Of a DNA stretch of 64,000 nt, positions 35,219 to 42,425 are shown piece by piece; position 1 is the first letter of the stretch, and each line of letters starts with the position of its first letter. The DNA lies in contig HF987815.1 in NCBI GenBank assembly GCA_000431135.1, positions 33,466 to 97,465 of the forward strand, in the 5' to 3' direction. Below the pieces are notes generated by a model. The model made no database searches and had not been told where the DNA came from. It worked only from the letters and a program-made list of their open reading frames with translations. Made by a program: the position numbers and the translations under genes. Source of the stretch: Clostridium sp. CAG:590 (GTDB lineage: Bacteria > Bacillota > Clostridia > Lachnospirales > Lachnospiraceae).

Positions 35219-36478
35219 TCATTTTTCCCTATCTTTTGTGATCATTCCCTTGTAATATTCTGCTACCAGATTCCGGTATCCCCATTCTTTCATCTGCTCA
35301 TACCGAATCCGGTAGTTGCCTTTATAATAACGTCCGGTCACACAATAGCGGATACACTGCTGCATATAGGCATCTAATTCCTTCAAGCCTTTATCCGTAG
35401 TGATATTCGGAAAAAACCATCGGCACCATGTGAACTCCGTTCCTTCTTCTCTGGCAAAAAACTTATAATTCATTGCCTTGATAAAACCCTTTGCCGCTTT
35501 ATCACCGGACAATCCTTTCTTCCGCTGCCATCTTCTTAATGCTTCTGCTTTCCGCTTCATTTTGTGTTTCATTTTACGGATTGTATGATCTGCAAGATCT
35601 ACCTTTCCATCCCGGTAGCAGAACCCAAGGAACTCCCACATTTGTCCCGGTTCACATACCATCACCTTATCCGGATTCCGTTCCAACCGGCAATCACGGA
35701 TCTTTTCATATAATATATCCCGGTATTCCTGCAACTGCTCTTTTGTATCTGCAAATATTAAAATGTCATCCGAATACCGAAAATACAGGATACCCCGTTT
35801 TTCAAAATAAGCATCCGTGTCCTTCAGATATACATTTGCAAAAAATGGCGACACCGGAATACCTGCCATGGCTCCCCGTTTTTCCTGCACGTTCTCATAC
35901 CGTCCATCCTCCACTTTCACAAGTGCCTCATCTGCTGTCAGCAGCCGCTCAAACAAACCGTAAAGTTCTTCATTTCCGCCTTTTAAAAAGGACAATTTCT
36001 CCAATAAAATCTGTACATCAATAGAATTAAAATAATTGTGAATATCGACCTTTAAACAATACTTTTGAGCAATTCCCCCGGTTGTCCGGATCCTGTGTAT
36101 TGCATCCTTTACCCCGTACTCCCTGCGAAAGGCATAACAATTTTTTGAAAATACGCTATCATATTCATACAGACAATATGCTATTATTTTGAGCATCTGA
36201 TTCATTTCAGGGGGATAAGAATAAATGATCCGCTTTTTGGATGTACCACCCTTATTGATCTCTCTGCGAATCGGCAACGGAAGTCTCTCTCCTGTATCCC
36301 TTAACCTTGCACTCCATTCGATATATCGTTTTTCCTCTATAAAAGAACGCAGCTCTTTTTCTTCTTTCTGCGATAAATGCTGCCGCTCGATCTTATATTG
36401 CAAAAACGCATCCCAGACCGCCTTGTTCCCAATCATATTAAATATATTGTTTTCATTTACTATCATATCCTGATCCAT
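35219..36478 (-). CDS. Stand-alone reverse transcriptase (non-group-II-intron context)
   Basis: A 419-residue RNA-directed DNA polymerase. Motif A is LKVDIHNYFNSIDVQIL (Asp145), the motif B region is GAMAGIPVSPFFANVYL (about 202-218), motif C is LYFRYSDDILIFAD with Asp237 and Asp238, and motif D/E is RNPDKVMVCEPGQMWEFLGF. The catalytic box is YSDD instead of the common YADD/YVDD. There is no maturase or HNH endonuclease domain of the group II type. The C-terminal part is basic (MKHKMKRKAEALRRW) and ends with a CVTGRYYKGNYRIRY stretch; VTG is also a retron RT signature, but the match may be chance. Upstream lie a promoter and a structured region. A retron-like or abortive-infection-type RT is my inference; the exact class is undecided. 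Confidence 0.85.
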   Translation of the reverse strand: MDQDMIVNENNIFNMIGNKAVWDAFLQYKIERQHLSQKEEKELRSFIEEKRYIEWSARLRDTGERLPLPIRREINKGGTSKKRIIYSYPPEMNQMLKIIAYCLYEYDSVFSKNCYAFRREYGVKDAIHRIRTTGGIAQKYCLKVDIHNYFNSIDVQILLEKLSFLKGGNEELYGLFERLLTADEALVKVEDGRYENVQEKRGAMAGIPVSPFFANVYLKDTDAYFEKRGILYFRYSDDILIFADTKEQLQEYRDILYEKIRDCRLERNPDKVMVCEPGQMWEFLGFCYRDGKVDLADHTIRKMKHKMKRKAEALRRWQRKKGLSGDKAAKGFIKAMNYKFFAREEGTEFTWCRWFFPNITTDKGLKELDAYMQQCIRYCVTGRYYKGNYRIRYEQMKEWGYRNLVAEYYKGMITKDREK

Positions 36479-36501
36479 TCTAACTTCCTTTTGTGTAAAA
36501 A

Positions 36502-36669
36502 AAAAGAAAGAGAAAATGCTTTGAAGGAATTAAAGCGTGCTTAATTCTACCAGACTGAACATATCCCAGCCACCTGCAAGACTTTCCGGCAGATTATAAA
36601 TAATCCTCCAGAAACAGAAATATGCTTCGTCCTCCACAGGTGCAGCTATGCTGCGTTTCTCTTTCTTTT
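36502..36669 (-). ncRNA. Candidate RT-associated structured RNA (retron msr-msd-like)
   Basis: Between the unknown gene and the RT lies a region closed by a perfect 14-bp inverted repeat (36502-36515 with 36656-36669), 23 bases before the RT start. Inside, in transcript order: hairpin GCAGC-ATA-GCTGC (36642-36654), long-range CACCTG/CAGGTG (36637-36642 with 36571-36576), hairpin GATTAT-TT-ATAATC (36592-36605), and hairpin GAATTAAGC/GCTTAATTC with one bulge (36527-36547). A promoter ends 22 bases upstream and a nine-T run follows. A closing repeat that brackets a structured RNA upstream of an RT is the a1/a2 layout of retrons. The arms are purine/pyrimidine tracts, so chance pairing is possible. 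Confidence 0.5.
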
Positions 36670-36691
36670 CTGTCTTATATATGCAAACCTC

Positions 36692-36720
36692 TATAAATTA
36701 CAGGCTGCTCTCATTGTAAA
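36692..36720 (-). promoter_or_regulatory. Promoter before the RT-associated RNA
   Basis: The minus strand has TTTACA (36715-36720), 17 bases, TTTATA (36692-36697). Predicted transcription begins about 36685, about 16 bases before the left arm of the inverted repeat. Just upstream is a hairpin (GTACCACGG with CCGGGTGGTTTAC) that could end the previous gene. Confidence 0.5.
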
Positions 36721-36769
36721 CCACCCGGCTCATTTCCCGTGGTACAACCCTTGTCACCACAATGATTCA

Positions 36770-37315
36770 TCACACCAGCTCTTTGCGAATTCTCTCTGCC
36801 ATATACCTTTCTTCATTCGGAAGATAATCATAGAAATCCAGGATCTTCACCTGATGATCGTTACAGTAAGACCAAACCTCCCGGTTGGCAGCATGGTTAT
36901 ACTGCACATAATCATCCCACAAACGAATGAGCAGAACCCGTCTTCCATCCTGATAAATGCCATAGGAAATATCATCCGGCTCACAATAACAGTGGGAACG
37001 GCCATGCACATAGATATCCTCACCGAACTCCTGTTCCAACTCACGAAGGGTAACCCGGCGCCGGATCTCATAATCACCGGCTTCCTTAACCACCTTAGTA
37101 AGCTTGTCATCAAAAGAACGGTAATCCTGTTCCTGCGTTCTTCCTCCCCAGGTGTCATTGCCACCCGCATTTGTCATGGAAGATACCGCCGAAGTTACAC
37201 TCCGTACCGCATCTCCAATCTCATTATCCCCATGTACTACTTCCGATAACTTATCGGATACCACATCGCCTAACGCCTGTGCTCCCTTATTCAACAATTT
37301 ATCCAAAAATCCCAT
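36770..37315 (-). CDS. Conserved-looking protein of unknown function
   Basis: A 181-residue soluble protein that I do not recognise. The N-terminus MGFLDKLLNKGAQALGDVVS is amphipathic; residues 35-65 are low-complexity Ser/Gly/Asn; the C-terminal part from about 70 is globular with YEIRRRVTLRELEQEFGEDI, YVHGRSHCYCEPDDISYGIY and ILDFYDYLPNEERYMAERIR. GGAGG lies 8 bases before the ATG. It lies between valS and the RT region on the same strand, 78 bases after valS. It could be a passenger of valS or, less likely, a partner of the reverse transcriptase. Confidence 0.65.
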   Translation of the reverse strand: MGFLDKLLNKGAQALGDVVSDKLSEVVHGDNEIGDAVRSVTSAVSSMTNAGGNDTWGGRTQEQDYRSFDDKLTKVVKEAGDYEIRRRVTLRELEQEFGEDIYVHGRSHCYCEPDDISYGIYQDGRRVLLIRLWDDYVQYNHAANREVWSYCNDHQVKILDFYDYLPNEERYMAERIRKELV

Positions 37316-37393
37316 ACATTACCTCCTCCATATAACTTTTGTCAATACAAAATCTTATCTCTCATATCACATCTTAGCTACACAACAAATTGC

Positions 37394-40036
37394 TTATGCC
37401 AACTGTGTCAGTCTCTCTTCGACAGTTGCAAGCATTCCGGTATACTTCTCTAACTTTGCCTTCTCTTCCTCGATCTTCGCTGCCGGTGCCTTACCTACAA
37501 AGTTCGGATTGTTAAGCATTCCATTACAACGTTTGATCTCGCCTTCCAGACGCTTCTGCTCTTTCTTCAGACGCTCGATCTCCTTATCAATATCAACCAG
37601 CTCTGCAAACGGCATATAGACAACAGCATCATGGATAACGGTAGACACCGCATCATCCGCAATACCGGTCTTATCTGTCTGAACAATCACCTCAGAAGCA
37701 AAACCTAAGGTTGCGAAGAATACTTTGGCATCCTCGAAGATATTACGAATCTCTTCCTTTTCGGAAACAACATATACGGTTGCTTTCTTGCTGTTTGGTA
37801 CATTCATCTCTGCACGCAGATTACGGATTCCTCTTACCGCATCCTTGATCGTGTCAACTGCCTTCTCATCTGCTTCAAAGTTCCATTCCTCCTTGAACTC
37901 CGGCCAGCTTGAGATCATAATAGATTCCTCCTCATCCTGAAGTGTGGTGAAGATCTCTTCTGTTACGAATGGCATATATGGATGCAATAATTTCAGTGCA
38001 TTGATCAAAACGGTCTTAAGCGTCCAAAGAGCAGCTGCCTTTGTCTCGTCCTCATCATTGTAAAGTCTTGGCTTCACCATCTCGATGTACCAGTCACAGA
38101 ACTCTTCCCAAATGAAATCATATACCTTAGAGGCTGCAATACCAAGCTCAAACTTATCCAAATTCTCTGTCATGTCTTTTGCCAACATATTAACCTTGGA
38201 TAAAATCCAACGATCTGCCAATGTCAGCGTGTTGAGATCGACATCCTTTACATCTGCCTTCTCAATATTCATCATAATGAAACGGGATGCGTTCCATACC
38301 TTATTCGCAAAGTTACGGCTTGCCTCTACACGCTCCCAGTAGAAACGCATATCATTTCCCGGTGCATTACCGGTAATCAAAGTGAAACGAAGCGCATCCG
38401 CACCGTACTTGTCAATAACCTCTAATGGATCAATACCGTTACCTAACGACTTACTCATCTTACGACCCTGATCGTCACGAACCAGACCATGGAATAATAC
38501 GGTGTGGAACGGAAGCTTACCGGTCTGCTCGATCGAAGAGAATACCATACGGATTACCCAGAAGAAAATGATATCATATCCGGTTACCAATACATCCGTT
38601 GGGAAGAAATAATCCATCTCCTCTGTCTTCTTTGGCCAGCCAAGTGTTGAGAATGGCCATAATGCAGATGAGAACCAGGTATCCAATGTATCCGGGTCCT
38701 GTTTCATATTGCTGCTGCCACATTTCGGACAGGTACATACATTTTCCTTGGAAACAGTGATCTCACCACAATCCTGACAGTAATATGCCGGAATCCGGTG
38801 TCCCCACCAAAGCTGTCTGGATACACACCAGTCACGGATATTCTCTAACCAGTTGTAATAGTTCTTATTCATACGCTCCGGAATCAGCTTAAGCTCTCCG
38901 TTCTTAACAGCCTCCAAAGCCGGTTTTGCCATCTCTGACATCTTCACAAACCACTGCGGCTTGATCATTGGCTCAACGGTTGTCTTACAACGGTCATGCG
39001 TACCTACGCTATGGCTGTGCGGAACCACCTTAACCAGTAAGCCTTCTGCCTCTAAGTCTGCCACCATTGCTTTACGGGCCTCATAACGATCCATACCGGC
39101 ATACTTGCCACCAAGATTATTGATCGTTGCATCGTCATTTAAGATATTGATCTCCTCTAAGTTGTGACGTTTGCCAACCTCAAAGTCGTTTGGATCATGT
39201 GCAGGAGTGATCTTTACACAACCGGTTCCAAATTCTTTATCTACATAAGGATCGGCAATGACCGGAATCTCGCGGTCTGTCAAAGGCAGCTTCAACATCT
39301 TACCAATGATATCCTGATATCTCTCATCCTCCGGATTCACAGCAACGGCTGTATCACCAAGTAATGTCTCCGGACGGGTTGTTGCGATCTCTACATATCT
39401 TCCTTCTTCTCCAACGATCGGATAATTGATGTGCCAGAAGAAACCATCCTGATCCACATGCTCTACCTCGGCATCGGAAATGGTTGTCTGACATACCGGA
39501 CACCAGTTGACGATACGGGAACCTTTGTAGATCCAGCCCTTCTCATATAACTTACAGAATACTTCATTTACCGCTTCATTATTGCCTTCATCCATTGTGA
39601 AACGTTCTCTGTCCCAGTCAGCAGAAGATCCTAACTTCTTAAGCTGGTTGATAATGCGTCCACCGTACTCTGCCTTCCACTCCCAGGCTTTCTCCAAGAA
39701 TCCTTCTCTTCCAAGATCCTCTTTGTCGATACCCTGCTTCTTCAATGCATCAATGATCTTCACTTCTGTCGCGATTGCCGCATGGTCTGTTCCCGGCTGC
39801 CACAACGCATTATATCCCTGCATTCTCTTATAACGGATCAGAATATCCTGCATGGTATTATCCAATGCATGTCCCATGTGCAACTGTCCTGTAATATTAG
39901 GAGGTGGCATCACAATCGTAAATGGTTTCTTGCTTCTGTCCACTTCCGCATGGAAATACTTCTTATCTAACCAATTCTTGTAGATCCGATCCTCCATCTC
40001 GGAAGGATTATAATTCTTCTCCAATTCCTTTGACAT
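37394..40036 (-). CDS. valS: Valyl-tRNA synthetase
   Basis: An 880-residue class I synthetase that charges tRNA-Val. The HIGH motif appears as PPNITGQLHMGHALDNT, the KMSKS motif as GRKMSKSLGNGIDPLEVI, the editing domain contains TTRPETLLGDTAVAVNPED, and the C-terminal coiled coil is DKEIERLKKEQKRLEGEIKR. Length is normal. I place the start at ATG 40036 behind AAGGAG; the longer frame has no ribosome site. Expression is set by a T-box leader at 40562-40792. Unusually, a 478-bp near-palindrome lies between the T-box terminator and the start codon. Confidence 0.96.
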   Translation of the reverse strand: MSKELEKNYNPSEMEDRIYKNWLDKKYFHAEVDRSKKPFTIVMPPPNITGQLHMGHALDNTMQDILIRYKRMQGYNALWQPGTDHAAIATEVKIIDALKKQGIDKEDLGREGFLEKAWEWKAEYGGRIINQLKKLGSSADWDRERFTMDEGNNEAVNEVFCKLYEKGWIYKGSRIVNWCPVCQTTISDAEVEHVDQDGFFWHINYPIVGEEGRYVEIATTRPETLLGDTAVAVNPEDERYQDIIGKMLKLPLTDREIPVIADPYVDKEFGTGCVKITPAHDPNDFEVGKRHNLEEINILNDDATINNLGGKYAGMDRYEARKAMVADLEAEGLLVKVVPHSHSVGTHDRCKTTVEPMIKPQWFVKMSEMAKPALEAVKNGELKLIPERMNKNYYNWLENIRDWCVSRQLWWGHRIPAYYCQDCGEITVSKENVCTCPKCGSSNMKQDPDTLDTWFSSALWPFSTLGWPKKTEEMDYFFPTDVLVTGYDIIFFWVIRMVFSSIEQTGKLPFHTVLFHGLVRDDQGRKMSKSLGNGIDPLEVIDKYGADALRFTLITGNAPGNDMRFYWERVEASRNFANKVWNASRFIMMNIEKADVKDVDLNTLTLADRWILSKVNMLAKDMTENLDKFELGIAASKVYDFIWEEFCDWYIEMVKPRLYNDEDETKAAALWTLKTVLINALKLLHPYMPFVTEEIFTTLQDEEESIMISSWPEFKEEWNFEADEKAVDTIKDAVRGIRNLRAEMNVPNSKKATVYVVSEKEEIRNIFEDAKVFFATLGFASEVIVQTDKTGIADDAVSTVIHDAVVYMPFAELVDIDKEIERLKKEQKRLEGEIKRCNGMLNNPNFVGKAPAAKIEEEKAKLEKYTGMLATVEERLTQLA

Positions 40037-40068
40037 GTTCTTGTTCTCCTTTTTTATTATATAGCGGG

Positions 40069-40546
40069 GTTGCAAATCTCATACCTTTTGAAACAACAAT
40101 ATAAATATAGTTGGTTGCAAGGAAAAGTGTGTTATATTTTTTCTTGACGCGCGATCTCTTAGAAATTCACTGCATTGTTCGGCGGGCTGTAAAGCGCATG
40201 CGGGAGAGATGTCTGAACACAGGTCTTAGCATGTTTGTCTTATTGACCGCAGGCACGCTTTCGCTACTCTCACACGCAGCGGTACTAAGAATGTGCAATT
40301 CCATTTGTATAAAACTTCGATGTTTTGAGGGCACATTCTAAGGACCGGCGTGCTCAAAGTACCTGCGTGTCAACAAAGACAAAACATTCTTGACCTGTGT
40401 GAGTTTCGCGGGAGCATGCGCAATCAAAACTGCCAGCCGCAATGCAGTAGAATTTCTTAGGGATCGAAAACAGCGCAGAAAAAATATAACACACTTTTCC
40501 TGCAACCGTACTCATATACTGTTTCAAAAGGTATGAGATTTGCAAC
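40069..40546. repeat. 478-bp near-palindromic element inside the valS leader
   Basis: The ends are a perfect 27-bp inverted repeat (40069-40095 with 40520-40546). Going inward, further blocks pair in order: 24 bp perfect (40121-40144 with 40477-40500), CTTAGAAATTC with one mismatch (40158-40168 with 40450-40460), ACTGCATTG (40169-40177 with 40440-40448), GCGCATGC (40194-40201 with 40414-40421), ACACAGGTC (40217-40225 with 40392-40400) and AGAATGTGC (40288-40296 with 40331-40339). Centre sums drift by only 12 bases over the whole length, so it is one long imperfect hairpin. No transposase and no clear target-site duplication were seen. It holds no convincing gene. Best guesses are a MITE-like element or a large structured RNA. 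Confidence 0.85.
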
Positions 40547-40561
40547 ATAGGTTTACTGACG

Positions 40562-40792
40562 AAAAAAAGCCCTCACGTACGAACTGTACGTAAGGGCGAA
40601 TTCGCGGTACCACCTTAATTTGTTACTTGTCTTGTCCGTTAACGGGGACGACGCGGCACAACCTACTATCAGTTCAGCCATGCGGTTCAAAAGCTACCTT
40701 CAAAGTCTTCTTCTTGAAATGATCTTCCAGCCGATGAATCATTCTCTCTTGCAAGGAACAACTCCTACTCCTCTTTCTCACAACCTTTAACT
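40562..40792 (-). promoter_or_regulatory. T-box riboswitch controlling valS
   Basis: On the minus strand AAGGTGGTACCGCGAA (40601-40616) is the T-box antiterminator sequence that contacts the uncharged tRNA acceptor end. It is followed by a terminator: GCCCTTACGTAC (40586-40597) with GTACGTGAGGGC (40569-40580) and seven T residues. The upstream part carries a stem I region with AGTA-like bulge sequence; GTA at 40695-40697 in GAAGGTAGC is a plausible valine specifier codon. Uncharged tRNA-Val should prevent termination and raise valS expression. Confidence 0.9.
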
Positions 40793-40798
40793 GTGTCT

Positions 40799-40827
40799 AG
40801 TTTAAGGGATTATGTGGAAAATGTCAA
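40799..40827 (-). promoter_or_regulatory. Promoter of the valS T-box transcript
   Basis: The minus strand has TTGACA (40822-40827), 17 bases, TAAACT (40799-40804), just upstream of the T-box leader and 11 bases after the metY stop codon. Confidence 0.75.
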
Positions 40828-40837
40828 CTTCTAATTA

Positions 40838-42124
40838 TTAGATTGCCTCCAAAGCCTGGCTAAGATCTGCGATCAGATCTTCCTTATCTTCCAATCCGCA
40901 GGAAATACGGATCAATCCAGCCGGAACACCCGCTGCGATCAACTGTTCCTCGGTCATCTGACGGTGAGTTGAGGTTGCCGGATTCAGGCAACAGGTTCTT
41001 GCATCTGCCACATGTGTCTCGATTGCTGCCAGTTTCAGATGCTTCATAAATACTTCAGCTGCCGGTCTGCCACCCTCTAACTCGAAGGATACCACGCCGC
41101 AGCCGCCATTTGGCAGATATTTCTGTGCCACTTCATAATATGGATCACTTGGCAATCCGGAATAATTCACCTTCGTTACCTTTGGATGCTTCTCTAAGAA
41201 TTCAGCCACAGCCTGACCATTCTCCACATGTCTCGGCATTCTGACATGCAAAGACTCCAATCCGAGATTCAATATAAATGCATTCTGCGGTGACTGCATA
41301 CAGCCAAAGTCACGCATTAACTGCGCGGTACATTTTGTAATAAATGCTCCCTCCATGCCAAATCTCTCTGCATAAGTAATACCATGATAAGAGTCATCCG
41401 GTGTACAAAGTCCCGGGAACTTATCTGCATGTGCCATCCAGTCAAACTTACCGGAATCCACGATCACACCACCTAATGCAGCACCATGACCATCCATATA
41501 TTTTGTAGTCGAATGTGTTACAATATCTGCTCCCCATTCGATTGGCCGGCAATTGACCGGTGTCGGGAACGTATTATCCACGATCAACGGAACGCCATGT
41601 GCATGTGCCGCCTTTGCAAACTTCTCAATATCCAATACCGTAAGTGCCGGATTGGCAATCGTCTCGCCAAATACCGCTCTGGTATTATCCTGAAATGCTG
41701 CATTTAACTCCTCTTCCGTGCAGTCAGGAGATACAAATGTTACCGTAATTCCCATCTTTGCCATTGTAACGGAGATCAGATTAAAGGTTCCTCCGTAAAT
41801 AGAAGAAGATGCAACAATATGGCTTCCACATTCACAAATATTAAACAGTGCCATAAAGTTTGCTGCCTGTCCGGAAGAAGTAAGCATCGCTGCACTACCA
41901 CCCTCTAACGCTGCAATCTTCGCTGCAACCATATCATTGGTTGGATTCTGTAAACGCGAATAAAAATATCCTTCTGCCTCTAAGTCGAATAATTTACCCA
42001 TATCCTCACTTGTGTCATATTTAAATGTTGTGGACTGAATAATTGGAATCTGTCTTGGTTCTCCATTGCCTGGTGTGTAACCCGCCTGCACGCATTTTGT
42101 GCTCATCTTGTAATCTGCCATCAT
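40838..42124 (-). CDS. metY: O-acetylhomoserine sulfhydrylase
   Basis: A 428-residue PLP enzyme of the Cys/Met metabolism family. PLP lysine is in THSTTKYMDGHGAALGG, the opening is TKCVQAGYTPGNGEPRQIPI, and SRLQNPTNDMVAAKIAALEG and TCCLNPATSTHRQMTEEQL are characteristic of MetY rather than MetB/MetC by length (about 430) and the NPATSTHR motif. It makes homocysteine from O-acetylhomoserine and sulfide. AGAGAGG lies 7 bases before the ATG. An inverted-repeat operator overlaps the probable promoter. It is monocistronic, with the valS leader directly downstream. Confidence 0.92.
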   Translation of the reverse strand: MMADYKMSTKCVQAGYTPGNGEPRQIPIIQSTTFKYDTSEDMGKLFDLEAEGYFYSRLQNPTNDMVAAKIAALEGGSAAMLTSSGQAANFMALFNICECGSHIVASSSIYGGTFNLISVTMAKMGITVTFVSPDCTEEELNAAFQDNTRAVFGETIANPALTVLDIEKFAKAAHAHGVPLIVDNTFPTPVNCRPIEWGADIVTHSTTKYMDGHGAALGGVIVDSGKFDWMAHADKFPGLCTPDDSYHGITYAERFGMEGAFITKCTAQLMRDFGCMQSPQNAFILNLGLESLHVRMPRHVENGQAVAEFLEKHPKVTKVNYSGLPSDPYYEVAQKYLPNGGCGVVSFELEGGRPAAEVFMKHLKLAAIETHVADARTCCLNPATSTHRQMTEEQLIAAGVPAGLIRISCGLEDKEDLIADLSQALEAI

Positions 42125-42175
42125 TTAATACCTCTCTTATATATATTGGCTCATAGGTTTCTCTGACTTCTGATA

Positions 42176-42201
42176 TCCTATAGACCAGTTCGCCTATAGG
42201 A
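42176..42201 (-). promoter_or_regulatory. Inverted-repeat operator before metY
   Basis: TCCTATAG (42176-42183) and CTATAGGA (42194-42201) form a perfect 8-bp inverted repeat with a 10-base spacer, 52 bases before the metY start codon and overlapping a possible promoter (TTGGAA, 16 bases, TATAGG on the minus strand). A sulfur or methionine regulator such as a CymR/Rrf2-type protein is a guess. Confidence 0.55.
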
Positions 42202-42301
42202 ATATAGTAGCACATTCCAACCTAAAAGAAAACCTTATCTGCGGAGTTTTCCACATGTTCCTGTCTTGCCCGGAATCCCTTGCTGAAATGTTCCAAACAA
42301 C

Positions 42302-42330
42302 TTGACTTTTCCTTCTATATTGAGTACAAT
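42302..42330 (+). promoter_or_regulatory. Promoter of the acyl-CoA ligase gene
   Basis: TTGACT (42302-42307), 17 bases, TACAAT (42325-42330). The -35 and -10 each have one mismatch to consensus. Transcription should start at about 42337. Confidence 0.75.
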
Positions 42331-42344
42331 TTACTTTAATTGAT

Positions 42345-42363
42345 AAAAGCGTTAAAGCTTTAA
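42345..42363 (+). promoter_or_regulatory. Palindromic operator before the acyl-CoA ligase gene
   Basis: TTAAAGCTTTAA (42352-42363) is a perfect palindrome, preceded by a half-site AAAAGC (42345-42350). CGTTAAAGCTTTAAA is identical to the site before the symporter gene, and both lie just downstream of the predicted transcription start. A common repressor is the simplest reading. Confidence 0.65.
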
Positions 42364-42425
42364 ATTTCTAATGTGAATTATACACATTGGACAAAATGAT
42401 ATTATATTACATAAGGAGAAGGAAA

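Noticed and set aside
35219..36478. Reverse transcriptase as part of a diversity-generating retroelement
   Set aside because: The motif B sequence lacks the typical IGNLTSQ-like signature, and no variable-repeat/template-repeat pair or accessory protein was seen.
35219..36478. Reverse transcriptase as a group II intron protein
   Set aside because: No maturase or endonuclease domain and no recognisable intron domain V sequence downstream.
40069..40546. Target-site duplication at the palindrome ends
   Set aside because: The ATAG words near both ends are not adjacent to the repeat on the left side, so no clean duplication can be claimed.
40111..40548. Two open frames of 76 and 64 codons inside the palindrome
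   Set aside because: They lie on opposite arms of the same inverted repeat, have no ribosome sites and no recognisable protein features.
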